In this document: positions 39,501 through 54,500 of the stretch, one piece after another
Layout: the number at the start of each line of letters is the position of its first letter
Numbering within the stretch: position 1 is the first letter of the stretch
From: Trogon surrucura
Taxonomy: Eukaryota; Chordata; Aves; Trogoniformes; Trogonidae
Assembly: GCA_020746105.1 (NCBI GenBank)
Contig: CM036621.1
Coordinates: forward strand, 45,666,264-45,730,263
Length of the DNA stretch: 64,000 nt
Direction: 5' to 3'
Notes under the pieces: generated by a model
The model's database searches: none
What the model saw: only the letters and a program-made list of their open reading frames with translations
What the model was told of the DNA's origin: nothing
Position numbers and translations under genes: made by a program

Positions 39501-42500
39501 ACCGCCACAAAACCCAAAACACAGAGCTATACTAATCTCAGAATTATGCCTGGCAAAGTTTCAATGAAATGAAAGGTTCCTGGTGTCCCAAATGCTAACT
39601 ACTGCAACTAGGCAGCACAAGAGAGAAAAAAGCAGGAATCAGTTCTGGGGTATATGCATAATAGTCACTCCAGTCCCAGCTTCTGGGGACTCAAGGCTGG
39701 GGTTCAGCTGAAGGCCGCAATGTCAAATATACCACCAGCACCTTTTCAGGATACACTCACGTCCTCCATTTCAAAAGACAGATGCATCAGACACAAAGAG
39801 GCCACAGAATGGCCAGGACTTCACAGCAGCAGAGGAGAAGTTTTCTGCACATCTGCAGCATCCAGTTCTAGAGCTTTGTGACAGTACGAGGAGGAGTCCC
39901 ACCTCAGGTTGGAGCACTGACAGGAACGGTAAGCAAAGATCTGTTGAAATCTCCCACAGAGAAGTAAATAAGGAGATGATACTTCATTTAGGTTATTTGT
40001 TCTCAACAAGTTGAGCTCAACACATGCTCAGTACAGTAATAACACTGAGATGAATATAAGCACTGCTCTCAATGTGTTGGCACGTTTCCCTCTCTTCCAA
40101 CACAGGATGTGTCTTCTCCATTCATTTAATAGCTCAACACATACTTGTCACCTAACCAATGAAGGCATTTTGCAGAAGGCTCAAATGACAGGCAATTACC
40201 GTATCTTACACAAGGCCAAACAAATACAGTTTTCAGGGATAAGCATAATGAAGATGCTTTTCAAGAGAAAAGTTTGGAACTCAAGAGATGAACCCAAGAA
40301 ATCATAAATTAAGAACAACTCCAAAGAAGCCTCATGCACCAAGTGCTTACTGCCATCACATACTTGGTAAAACCTTAGATAACACTAAATGTCTTCTTGC
40401 CATATACACACAAGCACAGTACGCAAGGTACGATGGGCCAAGGGCACAGTCTCTGCAGATACCAAGACGAAAAAGTTTCAGGTGACAAACTGAATATAAA
40501 TGTTGCTTAGAGCAAATACTTTCCACTGATTTTTTGGTTCTTTCTGAAGGACAGCATGACTAATTCAGGATTTTAAGGCAACCCTGTAGCAGATACTGTA
40601 ACTGCTTATAGAGCACTACATCATTTCCAATACTGCTCTTCAAGTTCTAACATTGTGAAGCAAGTAATGATCTAACCCAGAATGTCATTTCTAGATCATA
40701 GGGGTAAAGAACAAAAAAGAACACACATATTTCTCTCAGCAAAGCATGCTACCAGTGCATACTCTGAAGTTTATTGGAATCAGACCGTACCTTCAGCTGT
40801 GCAATCTGCTGTTCAAGCAGTACCTCTGACTGACACTTCAGCAGCTCAATCTCTTCCTGGAATTGAAGTTGTTGCTTCATTTTTACCTCCTCAAATTGAG
40901 CCAGAAGAGCTGTTCGCACAGTTTCAACTTCAGAGGCGGATGCAGAAGCATACATCTGCAGACAAGTAATACAAAATATTTTAGCCATAGTGTTTGAACT
41001 AAGGAGAAAATAAAACAAAAACAAAACCAGAAATATCAAACTCAATCAAATTCTTAAGAGTATTTTCACAACAGTTCTCTCCAATCCAGAAATACTAATA
41101 ATTATGAGCACTTTCCAGAAAACTAACAAAGGTACCTTCCCAGACAAGCTATTCTTGAGTTTGCACTCCAGACAGCTGGAAACCACTACCAGCTCTAAGG
41201 TCTAAACAGTGCAAAAGAACACGGAAGATGTATACCAGGTAATACAAAGGTGCACCAGGGATTATGGAGTTATTTGACACTACCCAGTTTTCAAACTGGT
41301 AAGTGAAAAAGCCACAGTAAGTTATATTTTAACATAACATCTGTTGTTTGGTTATAGCTGAATAAAGCTCATGTTGTCTGCGACCTCTCCTAATATATGA
41401 ATGAAACATATACTTAAGTGAAATATCTTGATCACTTGTGGCCACTTGCATCAACAGATGTCAGATTGTATAAAACACTAAACAAACAGATCTTATTCCA
41501 TTTCAATGTTTAAAGAGAACTTAGTGTAGATGCTATGATTTTTAGCCTTCAGTATGAAAATAAACATCATCAAGCTTGCACATAAACATTCTCACCAAGA
41601 GGAAATGGTAGTTTTTAAGGGCAATTAGAAAGATTTCCAAAGTGCACCAAGAAAATCTATTTGGAAAAGTATTACCTACTACAATTTCTCTAAGAAAAGC
41701 AGGAATCAATGTTATCAAATGTTTTTCACTTATAAAAGCTTGAAGCGAGCAGTTACTTTCAACAAGTGGTTAATGACCTCAACTATGACCTGTTAGATTT
41801 CTACCACAATGAAAGCTTCAGAGTTTTGAATCAAAATCTATCAGGAATTCAAAAGAAAATAAGCCAATCCCCCAATCCAATAAAGAGAGCACAGCAAACA
41901 TGGACTTATATTTTTAAAATTCATGCTAATACACATGTAAAAATTCTCTTAAGTCCTTTTAGATAAAGAAAGGCCTAAAAATGTTAACTTTCTCTTCATT
42001 TACTGAAACTGTTAAAAAATTCAAAAAGCATCCAGACATACAGCCTTACTTCTAAGGTTAATAAATCTGAATTTACTTTAGGATAAAATATAGATATTAT
42101 TTTGGGTTACAGTATTTGCAACATTCTGACCTCCTGCTCATGTTCATGCTGTGCTTTTAGTTGCTCCAATTCTTTTTCCAGCTCCCTGGAGAACTCTTCC
42201 TTATGTTTCTTAATTTCTGCCTTGTGAAGATTCTGAAGTTCTTGGAGTGCTTTTCTATGCTTTTCCTCCATATGCAATACTTCCTCACGTAATGCATCCA
42301 GAGCCAGACGTTTTTCTTCTTCCAGCAACCTCCTCTGATTTTCGAGAGCTGTGTTTAAATCCTCCTGTGTAAGCATTAATTAAAAGACAGGAGGGGGAAA
42401 AAAAGTAAGTATGAATAATTTTGTAACCCATTTCTAAAGCACCTGTCCTGCTGTATCAAAGCATTGCCAGTAAGGAACAATATTGCCTCATGAATGATGA

Positions 42501-45500
42501 GCACACATACATACATACACACACTCTCTTTGTCATAGAAATGGGTTTATTTTTCCTATCTAGTAGAAGTCTTATAAATCTCATACTTATTCCTCTATCC
42601 ATGACAGCAACTCTATCTGCACAAGCTTCGACTTTTTCTTTTTGAAGCTCTTCACACTCAAAATACATATTTAAGATCAGCTAGCAAAAAAAAAAAGACA
42701 GAAGAAAAATACCCACCTTGCTTCCAACAAGACCCTCCTCTTAAACTTTGTGGGCACAGAAACAACATATAATCATAAACTTGGGAAGCTGGCACGGTGA
42801 CTGACAAGTCTGAAACGCAGGACATGTCTCTCCAGGAGGCTCTGAAATTTCAGCAGCGAGCTAAGTCTTCTTACCTTTTTAACTTGGAAAAGTCTTGTGA
42901 TGGTTTCTTATCCATCTGAACTCCAGAAGAGCTCAAACTTCTGCTCCACTAAGAGTAAAGCTATGGCCTCCAGTTAAAGTTAAAAGCCCTAAGACAAGAT
43001 CCTCTCACCCACAACCTGCTCCTAAAATCAACTGGGACCTTTAGAGATAATTTTCTTGTATTCTTTCCCTTGAGACTGTGGCATCTAGGAAGGATCTTTA
43101 GATTCCTAGGGATGTAGCTCATCCTACAGAAATGTCTTTATTTTGTCATAATCACTTCTGAAGAATTACATGGTAACAATTAAGCCCTGAACTACAAAAT
43201 GGAGACCCTCCAATCTGAATGATGTTAAAAATATTTACCTCATTTGTACCTTTTCCACCCACTGAGATAGAAAACTCCTAAGCATTTGAGGGGTGGGAAG
43301 TAACAGATGGACTTAATTTTCAGCTTCAGTCTCCTATTTCAGCTCACGCTATGACCACACACAAGTGCTAGCGCTGGCATAAAGCAGGCTGGAGAAATAC
43401 ACCCCAAGAACAAGGGAAAACATGATCCCACACAATGTACCGTGAAATGGTGTGGGATCTATGTCAAGTTTTATTTCTGACTCACCTTATGAGCTGCTTC
43501 TGCTCCAATAGCCATGGCTTTAAGTTTTTCCATATGAACAGTAGCCAGCTCAATTTTCAAATTATTTTGGGAAAGCTCAAGTTCTTCCGCATGCTTCAGT
43601 TTCATCATCTGTATCTCCTGAAGCAAGTGTGCTTGATGCATTTTATCCTTTTCACGGAGCTGTTCCATGTGCTGCAGTTGTAGCTTCTCAAGAGCCTGAC
43701 TGTGCTCATCTCTTATATTCTGAATTTCAGATAGGTAGGATGACTCCAAGGAATCCAGAACAGATAAGTGTTTAGCCTCCAGCTCATCAATTTGTGCCTG
43801 ATGCTTTGCCTGTAGTTCAACAACACGAGCTTCAAGCTGAACCTGCTGTTCACTTATGAGCGTAGATTTAAGTGTCTCAATTTCAGCTTGGTGCTTTTTC
43901 TGAAACTCACTTGTAAGAGAAACAATTTGCTTCTTGTGCTCCTCCTGTAACTGCTGACTTTGCAGTTCCAGCTCATTGACGTGTTTCTTTTGCAGCTCTT
44001 GGAGAAGTATCTCTTGTTCAGTTGTGAATTTCTGAGTCATAGCTTTGTGTTCCTCCATAAACCTACATAATTTCCAAGAAAGTTAACAGACCATTGTCAA
44101 AGAGGCACTGTTTGGTTTTTTTCCCTAAGTAACTGAAACAGTAAAAGTCGAGGAAAAATAAGTAGGCTGGCCTTACCCTCCACAAATTTTACTTGATCTT
44201 TCAAATGCAGAACTAACTCAAAGCAAGCCACAACAATTATTTCATAGCCACATAATTAATGGCTTATGCAATGTCACTTGGTAGTATTTGGTTATTACTA
44301 GATAGATTGGCACCCCTATTAAATTACTCGCTAATACAGAGTAACATACAGGCATCATTCACAGAAAACGCTGCTGTATGAGAGCATCGTAGGATGTACT
44401 ATACACATTGTCTACATCTCAAATGTATTGCCCATAAGTAAACAAATTGTCCTAACAAACATCTCTAAAAGTTCTGAGACTGAGACATAAAACCACAGAG
44501 AACGTGTTTGTGGGATACCTGGAGGCTCCTCCAACTTCATCTCAGCTCTCCAAGGTCTGCTTAAAGCTTCATGCAGAAGATTTAGTATCTAAGTGCTGCT
44601 GTTTACTGTAATCACTAACAATGGTATTTCTGGGTACAGACACCAATACTTAAAAAGTGAATGGTTATTTAAAGGCTAAAGTTCCTGCTTTTGGTGTATT
44701 CTTTCTTCTGTGACCATATGTTCCAGGAGGAAAGAAGGGATAAAAGTGAAGCAATGCATGCCAATACAAACATGTAGTTATTTAAATACACTTAAAACAA
44801 CAGAGATAGGAAGGAGAGGAAAAACTGAGCAGTTACAACCTTTGTATCTAACCAGAACTCAAGAATACCACAGGCAGCTCTCAACCTCAGCATCCAGTGG
44901 TTAATGCAAGCTTCATTCAACAAGGATAAACTTGCTTAAATTCCTTTGAATTGTTTGAAAACACTTCGTTTAGAGAATTTTTCCACTTAGTATGTCCTGT
45001 AACAGCTCCCCTCCTCCAAGGCTAGCATACAATTTCCAGCTGTGTTGTATTCTTAACTATAACAGGCAGAATTTGACTACATTTGATTTGCTAGATATGC
45101 ATTTATATGAAGCAAAATTCTACAGTAAATTGTAACGGCCAGTATTCTTATTCCTTGGAAGAGTAAGCTTTACACACCTAAGTGAGCTCCTGCCACCAAG
45201 CTAAGAAAACTACAGCACCACCAGTTATTAAGTTTAAAATAGGAAAAAGCAACAGTAGAAATGACTGAATGGGTAAATGAAAGTGCATGAATACTCAGAT
45301 CTTACTTGGTTTGTGCTTCCATAAGTTTCAGTGCACATTCTTCCCGCAGACTAAGTGTGGCCTTTTCCATTTCTTTTTCCATGAGGGCTTTGGCTGCCTG
45401 CAGGTCAGCATCATATTGCTCCTGAGATTTCTGCATAGCCTGTGCGCTTGCAAGGCTGTCCTCTAGTTGCTGCAAGTTGTTTTGCTGCTCTTTTACCAGC

Positions 45501-48500
45501 TTCTCCAGTTCTAGTATCCTGGCAGCTTGGTGATCCTGAAGTTGACTCATTTCAGCTTCACGAAGTTCAAACTCTTTTCGTAAATTCTGCTTCTCATGTT
45601 CCACCCTGTTTTGCAGTTCTATACGCAACGACGATAACTTTTCTTCTGCTTGGATTCTCTGCTCCTCGCTTTCACATTTCCATTTCTTCTCTTTTTCTCT
45701 GAACATAATCTCTATTTTCTGGACTTCTTCTCTGGCTTCCTTTAACTTTTTCTTGTGGTCCTGAGCAAATTTACATTTTTCCTGCGAATAGTTTTTTAAA
45801 AAATAATAAAAAATCATAAAATACCACAACTGAACTGAAGTGTGTGAAGGGAACGTTCTCAGACATTTATATTCTCAGAAAAATTCAATTCTTGCAGTAA
45901 AGTCACACTTCCAAATAAAAGTAAGGCTGAAATGCCTATTTATAGGTACTTGGATTCAATGTATCATTAAGACTTAATTGAGGTAAAGAAGATATGAAAA
46001 AAAATTAAGGCAAAAATCTAGAATTAATATAGTATTCTATGCTCTTTTCTTTTGGGGACAAGCAAAGAAGGTCCTCCTCATGTTCAGACAGAGCTTCCTA
46101 TGTTCAAGTTTATGCCAAGTTCTGACACTGGTCACCACTGAAAAAAGACTGGTCCCATCCTCCTGACACCCAACCCTTGAAGTATTTCTAAGGTGTCGAT
46201 AAGATCCCCCCTCAGTCTCCTCCAAACAAAAAAGCCCCAAGTCCCTCAGCCTTTCTTCATGAGTTCTAGTCCCCGATCATCCTCAAAGCCCTTTTCTGCA
46301 TCCTCTCCAACAGCTCATTGTTCTTCTTGAACTCAGGAGCCCAGAACTGGACAGAGCACTCCAGATGTGGCCTCACCAGGACAGAAAAGAGGGGGAGGAC
46401 GACCTCCCTCAACCTGCTGGGCACACTCTTCTTGAAGCACCCCAGGATGCCATTGGCCCTCCCAGTCACAAGGTCACACTGCTGGCTCACAGTCATCCTG
46501 TTGTCCACCAGGACTCCCAGGTCTTTTTCCACAGAGCTGCTTCCCATCCGGTCAGCCCCAAACCTGTGCTGATACATGGGGCTACTCCTCCCCAGGTGCA
46601 GTACCTTACACTTGCCCTTGTTGACTTTCCCCAGCTCTGCAGCCTGTCCAGGTCACACTGGATAGCAGTGCAGCCTTCTGGTGTGTCAGACACTTCTCCC
46701 AGTTTTGTATCATCAGCAAACTTGCTGTGGGCACACTCTGTCCTCTCACCCAGGTCACTGATGATTAGTACTGGACCCAGTAGGGCCCCAGGGAACACCG
46801 CTTGTTACAGCCCTCCAGCTCGGCTCCGGGTCTCTAACCACAATACTTATATCAAAATAAAAAGCTGGACTAGACAACCCTTGAAGCAACTGCTTTCCTA
46901 CACCATCTGTGCTCTTAAAGGAAAGCTCACCTGCAGAGAAACTAAGCATTTAACATTAAAGTATTTGTGTGTGTATCCACACAAGTCCACTTAAAGCTGA
47001 AGCTGCTATTGCTGAACTAAGGTACATTTAAAAAGAGAAGTGCTGCTTCTATCTCCCTTGGCCTTCCCAACAAATCTGAGCTCACTCAACTCTACACAAA
47101 GTAGCACCTTAATACGAATTACCTTTTCCATTTCTTCTTTCAGATGCTTTTCATTCCGCATGGAAAAGTCTTTTTGTTTAGCAATCTCCTCCTTTAAGTG
47201 CTTTATTTCTTCTGAAAGCTCCGTAATTTGTTGTTTCTCAGAATGGAGCAGAGAGAGTTTAGCTTCGTGCTCTTCCTCCAGCACAGACACTCGCTCAGCC
47301 ACCTCTATTTCAACTTGACGTGCTGCATCTTGAGCGCTCTGTAGACGCAGTTTGGTAATTTCTGAAAATAAATATAAAAAAAAACCCACACCAAACACAC
47401 AAACATTAATATGGAATTTTTTAACAAGTCCTAGTAATGCACAGAAATAAAGCTGAATGTTGCCAGCTGTGCAGATCAGGTTGTAAGTAGCCATACTAAC
47501 TACAGACCGATAAGAATCCTGTATCAGGATGGATTTTATACTCTGTTCTGCTTTATCACCACCTTAGAAATTTCTCAGTATCCACACACAAAGAATAATA
47601 AGGACAGACCATGAAACCTATGGCAGGATCTCTTTCCTATCAGCAACAGCCAAAGCAGCTGGTTTTTTTTTGTGCAATTTGTGTGAGATTTATGAAGTTT
47701 TGTTAGGCATTTCTCCCTAAAGCAGATGGGACAAATCTCAACATTTTAACTGAAGCAGTTTTGATGTACTGTCCAGCATTTAAACAAATATACCTGCAAA
47801 CTAAACAAAAAGTCATACTAATCCTTTTAACCTACACACAGAGGAATATAGTTGTGGTATTGTTCAGCCTGGAGAAGACAAGGCTCCAGGAAGACCTCAT
47901 TGCAGCCTTCCAGTACTTAAAAGGGGCCTGTCAGATAGATGGGGACAATATTTTTAGCAGGGTCTGTTGAGATAGGATAAGGGATAATGTTTTTACACCA
48001 AAAGAGAGTAGATTTAGACTACATATAATGAATTTTTAATTTATTTTTTAAAATTTTACAGTTGGGGTGGTGAAACACAGAAACAGGTTGCCTAGACAGG
48101 TGGTAGAAGGGCCATTCCTGGAAACATTCAGGGTCAGTTTGGACAGCCTGTGAGAAACCTGATCTAGTTGAAGCTGTCCCTGCTCACTGCAGGGTGGGGG
48201 TTGAACTAAGGGACCTTTAAAGGTCCCTTCCAACTCAAACATTCTAGGATTCTATGAGTTACAGCCATGTGTGTTATATCACTAACTTTAAGTTGGAGAT
48301 TATAAATTCAAATGTCATATTGTGCTCCCCGAAACGAGTTGCAGGTTCAAGGACTGCCATAATCCCTCACCTGCACCCTCAAAAATATATGCATTTCATA
48401 TGGAACCAGTACAAGGCAGTATATTTCTATAACTTGTAATTTCAATAAAAGCAGCAACTGTTAAGAAATTACAGAAAACCACAATCACGTAAGAAGTCTC

Positions 48501-51500
48501 ACTAAATTTAGACTCAAGAGGAACTTTAACTATGCAGTAAAAGATAACTATTACAGATTCTGTTACCCATAAATTCTTTCCTCTTTGTTCAAAAAAAACC
48601 CCATCCCAATACGTATGCCAACTAGTGGAAAACACAGGAGGAAAAAAGAGATATTAATGTTAAATGAGCAGAGCTCTCTCAAACCCACAAAAAGAACACA
48701 AGCAAATACAAGAGACATCTAACATAGCTGAAGTACAACATTAAGAAATTTTCAGATAAATATTAATTTAGGAATTGACAATGCCTTCCTAGGCATCAAG
48801 AATGGAAACCTGTTCAATTCCTTTTAGTGCCTGCTCCACAGCTGTAGTAGGTTTTACCACAGAATTAACAACTTCAGGTCACTACATCTTTGGAAGTGCA
48901 ATTCAACAGACTCAGAAAAGACAAAAACAAAGTGCTCGATGCCAGCGATCACTATATGTTAAGTGTTCACTATAGTTTTGGGGAAACTAATAAATCAAAG
49001 ACTTCTTCAGATAAACTCGCTTAATGTAAAATATAAGCCACACAAGCACCTTAACATTTTACTCCTCAGTCTGTCAGATCATCTTACCTTTAATATGTTC
49101 TTCTGAAAGTCTGGCACGGAGCTGCTCAAGTTCTAAACAATGCCTCCTTTTCATTTCCTCGATTTCTGTAATATATTTGTCTGACAGATCCATCTTCATT
49201 TTCATCAGGTCCTCCTTATATTGAAGTGCAAGGCAAGACCTTAAGGAATCCAATTCACACCTGTGTTGTTCTTTAAGTTGTAGCTGCAAACAGGCAAGTT
49301 CTTCCTACATAACAAATGGGTTAGAAAGACATCTTCAGCTCTGATGGAACCATGCCAAGAATCTTTCAATGACAGAAATACATGAAGCACTATAAGGCAC
49401 CTGCTGGACGCTGGTTTCCAAAAGCCCTGCCAGTTTTGCTTTTTCCTGCCACTCCATCTGCTACTAGAGCGGCAGAGCCCCACAAAATCGACACGCTTTG
49501 GAACCATGCCCCAAGGTAGGTCTGAGTTTCAGGAGCTGTTTGAAAATATACTCAGGGACAAAGTCCCACACGCATCTGGGTAGAGAAACAATGAAGAGGC
49601 CCCCTTCTACACACATCACAGAATTTAAAATTAATCAAAGAATCATAGAATGGCCTAGGCTGGAAGAGATCTTAGAGATCATTTAATCCAACCTCCCTGT
49701 CATGGGCAGGCACGCTTCTTAACTAGATCAGGCAACACATGAGGACCAAATGGGAATCGAAACCTCAACCTTCGGTGTATCAGCACCTCGCTCAATCAAG
49801 TGAGCTAAACCAGCCCTTAAAGATCTATGACTGCAGTTTCACTCAGCTAGATAATAAAGAGGAGCAAGAAAAAAAGGCATGATGTATACATTTCTCGTTT
49901 TAAAATCATGTTTTGTGTCATTTAGTAATGAAAAATTCATTTTTGAAACGCTTAGTCAACTTCAGGTTGAGCAAGAAGGTCGAGACCTTATAGTACAACA
50001 AGGTACATGAAAACAGGTGCATAAACAAAAGAGGGACCAAATTAGAATCTCCACTTGAAAAGAACAGAGAGCAACAAAAGGCACAATTACTACAGAAGCT
50101 AAAGAGAAGAGAAAGACCATTCTATGCTTGTGTGGAAGAGCTTCAATAAGCTCCTTATTTGGCACAGGATAACCCAAACAAAATATTACAGAAAATTTTC
50201 ATCTGTTCTGAGAACAATTTAAAGTTGATAATTGACAATATACTTGTCAAAAATAATTAAGCCTTAATAAATGTCTCAAATTAACTAACTCCTTGCTAAG
50301 AGCTAGGAATCAAACATTAAGTTTCATAAAGGTCTTACCATGAACAACAGAACTTTAATGTACCAAAAATCCTACCTGATGTTGTTCCAGCTGTTGATTT
50401 AGCTGACCAAGTGCATCCCTTCTCTTTTTCTCAGCAGTCTCTTCAAAAACTGCCACAGAAGAACTACCAAAAGGGTTTTAAAGTTAAAGACTGTAATACA
50501 TGTCAAAAATTTGAACTTGCTGACTTACAGTGTAGTACTGAAAATAGACACAGAACAACTACAACAGCAGCTTGGGACTGCACACTCAACTTCCATCGCC
50601 AGGTTTCTAACTAGAGATCACGTAATGCTCAACCCCAATATATTTACCAGCTAACATCTTTTATCTAGTAAAAAAATAAAATGGAAGCATGCTGTCAACA
50701 CAAGATGAAAGATCACCTGATGTCCCCTGCTTGATCCTGACTCACTTCTAGCTCTGACAGTGAATATTCCTTCAGTTCTTGCAGTCTCTGATGCAGCATA
50801 GTCAACTCTTCTCTGTAGTTTTCTTCAGCAACTCTTAACTTCTTTTCAAAATAAAGTCTCAATTGTTCCAGTTCAGTTTCATGCTCACTTTTTCTTTGCT
50901 GACGCTGCTGCTCAAATTCTTGTTTCAAATGCTCTATTTCTTCCACTTGTGATGCACGAGCCAGGAGTTGCTCTTTTAGCTCTAGAATGTAGGCAAAACC
51001 AACCCAAGCAGTCAGAAGCCATATTTTAGTTGTTAAGATAGCAGTAAAATATTATACCACGAGTTACACAAGAAAACAAACTCCTGGAAGATGAAACATT
51101 CCTTCCTTAGAAGACAGTAAAAACACGTTCTCCATTTACACTCCATTCAGAGAAAACATCCTCATGACAGGAATTAAAACTGCTGTTAGCCCTCCTCATC
51201 TCTTTGTGCTTCAAGTCTGGATTAATAACACACAGAGTCCCGCAATATTACTTAATCTTCACATCTGCTTGTTGTAGCAGCCAGAATCAATAATTTAGTC
51301 AAGAATATTTAATTCGCTCCAGGGAAAACCACCCAACAAAACAAAAACAACTTTAGCACAAACTACACAGGAAAAACAAAACCATAGGGAATAAAAAAAT
51401 AAAATCAATTCTCCATTTGTTTAGTGATGGTTGAGCTACCCGTCATTAGCTCCAACATCATTACTGTCCAACAAAAAAACAAACAAAACCGAAACCAACC

Positions 51501-54500
51501 TGAAAATAACAAAACAAAAAAGAATGCAGGAGAAAACAGCGATGAAGGCTGGTTCAGCAAGCTCCTTTCAGGCAGTGAGGGCAATGGCCAGCACCGCAGT
51601 GTATGAATGAACTCTTTGGGAGCTCTCTTCCCCACATTCTGTGTTGAAGAAGCAACAACTTACCAGAATTTAAAAGGTAGGAAAAGAGGACAAAAATCAT
51701 GAGAGGGAATTAGAAATGAAAAGTTTCCCACATGGCTCAGCTTCCCAGATGCCTTAAGTTAGCTGGATCCTCACAGAATCAAAGGAAGATGGAATTGCTT
51801 TTCAAGAAGAACTTGGAGAAAAGCAGCTATTTATGGTATAAAAGAAAAAGAAACATCTATGGAAACAGAGGATGCCACCCAGGGAGCAACACAGCTGCTT
51901 GTCACAGTGTGTTTTTCTGTGGCAAACCAGAAAACACACACTTGTCACGAAAAATTCTCGAAATAAACACGCAAACGGAAGGAATCAGAGGCTCAAGCTT
52001 GCTTCCAAAGGGGGCAGTTGCCAGGCACGGGGACCAGAGAGAGGAATCAAGTGACAAGCAGGGACTAGTAACACCACCACTGGGATAGGCAAGAGAAGTC
52101 CAGTCTGGCACAAGTAGGTTTTTTGCCTAACCAGTTCAAGTCTACTGACACAAAAACTAGTAAAGTGTTTTGAACTAGCGTGCCATTTTTGAGTCAAGGT
52201 AGTGACCCCACCATCCAGCAGCAATGTTTTGAATCTGCCACCACAAGTCTTCAAACCAATCCAAATGCATCATCAAATGATGATTCAAGCAAAGAAAAGC
52301 AGAGTAAAACAGAATGCCTTTAAAGACCTCACACACCAAAAGAGATGTCCTCACCTGGACCATGGGCTTCCATTCTGGTCTCACCATCTCAAGCAAGATG
52401 AAGAAACAGAAAGGGTCCAAAGAATAGGAATGTGAGTGATTAGAAACATGGAAAGACATTTGAAAAGTTAATTAAGATTAAGGTTACAGAAAGAAAATAT
52501 CAAAATTCCAGCAAAAACTATAAAGGATTGTCTGCTAGAACTTTTTAATATCAAAACAGAGATCTAAGAAAGTCAAGGTAAAGTCTGACTAGACAGAAAT
52601 ATTATATATTCAGTTTATGACCAAAAGACCACCAAAAACTACCCTCACAAAACCCTATTATACTTCAAAAGTTATTTACAGTTATATTATTAAAAAAATC
52701 TGAAACTGTATTTGAAGCATATTACATTTGAACTACCTCAGACAAAGTAAGGAACGCCAACTAACGTTACCGTCACAATGCAAGGTAAGCACACACACAG
52801 ACGAGGTCAACATTATGGTCTCTAGCTCTCTTTTGTCCAAAATTTCTTCTCTCGTGTATTATACATCTGTTGGCACAGACACATCTGACACACATTCTAC
52901 TTCATTTCAACCCCAAACAGGTCATCTCTGATCACTACAGTGTAAAGCTGACTAGTTAACGCACCTAAATCTTGGAAGCAGATACACGTAAAACTAATAA
53001 TAAAAAAATCAAAACAATAACGCCACCAAAACTGTTTGTGTTTAACTGCTGAGTACAGTATTTTTCTTTTGGGTTTAGATTTATTTTTTTAAAATAGAAG
53101 CACCACTATAGAAAAAGGAGGTCATTTTTAAACTTGAAGGAAAACAACATCATTCATTCTGATTTCAGAAATATCACCCAACGTGTTTTGGTTTTTTTAA
53201 CTAGATATATCTTTAACTTGCGGCTTTTCTATATTTAAGAAATAAAAGTATTTCAGTAAATAATGACTCTCTGAGTGTCAATTAAAAAGCATTTTACTTA
53301 ATTCACCTCAAAACTGAAAAGGGAAAAATATATATATATATTATTTAACCTAATCACAATTTTAAAATATTTCTGCTTTTTTTTTTTTTAAGCAGACTGA
53401 TCCCTTAGTTATCTACAAATAAAAAAAATGGCTAAAGTAAGCCACTCGAACTCATAAACTAAGCAACGAGCTTTACTGTCTACCTACAATTAACAGTTTT
53501 CTCATTTGAATTCATACCCACTTCCATACTGACTACAAACAGGAGCGCGTTATTGCATTGATCAGCATTTTCTTCATTTTTAACTACCTTATACTTAATT
53601 CAACATTGCAATGAGAAATGTTTAGTTTTCACTGAAGACTTCTATAGTGTGCAGGAATGGAGTGGGAAGGGAAAGGAAAACAAAGAGGAGGGAGCTTTTC
53701 CCCAACAGCAATATCATGCTTTTCTACATTGTGGAACCAAGTAGTCATCTGGCACTGACCCATCTCACACTTCACAAACAGAAAACCACAGTACAACGCA
53801 CTGACACTTCCGTGAGCTATGGGTGTGTGTCTGGATCACAATTAAAAGCATTTTGTGTCAATAACGCACACTTCTACATGAAGAAGAGGCAAAAATTAAA
53901 AGGTGTCAGTTTGGAACATACCACTTAGCTCTTGTCGATTTGCTCGGGTACTGTTGAGCTGAGACCAAAGCTGCCTGATTTCTTCTTGGGACCGTGTCTT
54001 GAATTCTTCATGCATGACCTGAAGATTCTCCAGCTATGGAAGACATGTTAAAAAGCAAAACAGCCATTTTTAAAATCGATTTTATTCTAATTGCTTCTTT
54101 TATATGCAACAGAGTTCTGTCAGAAATAGGTAGATACACTTAGTGACAACTAGACTCTCAGCTCCTGACCCAGGCTTTCAGACATACTGAGTAGCACTTA
54201 ACTGTTAAACCCGCCCCTCAGAGAGGAACTTCTGTTCCTGATGTCATACTTACATGACTGGCAAATAACAATTAAAAAAAGAGTATTACCTAGATAAAAA
54301 CTAAACACAAGAAGCAGAAAATGAAGCATAGCAATACAGAGAAGGAAATGGCACCAAATGGCAAAAAGGCAATTGCATTCAAAAGATTTTGAACCATTAT
54401 AGAAAATCCCAGAGTGTTTACCTGCTTTGGGAGATGCATTTTAGTTTTTCAATAAAATCCCTCACTACAACCAAGTCATCCAAATGACATGTGTATGGTC

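Noticed and set aside
42456-42668. Possible extra PCNT exon encoding [20 protein letters not shown]
   Set aside because: Coil-like, but the best donor (ATAA|GTATGA) leaves in phase 1 while both neighbouring exons need phase 0. No frame-keeping donor of good quality is present.
49740-49816. Functional tRNA-Ile gene
   Set aside because: Box A and box B are present, but the arms are mismatched and the 3' end continues into a CR1 tail, which marks a SINE.
50717-50770. GAA|GTGAGT as the donor of exon 9
   Set aside because: It is a better consensus, but it leaves in phase 0 and hits a stop codon in the next exon. The AG|GTGATC donor keeps the frame.
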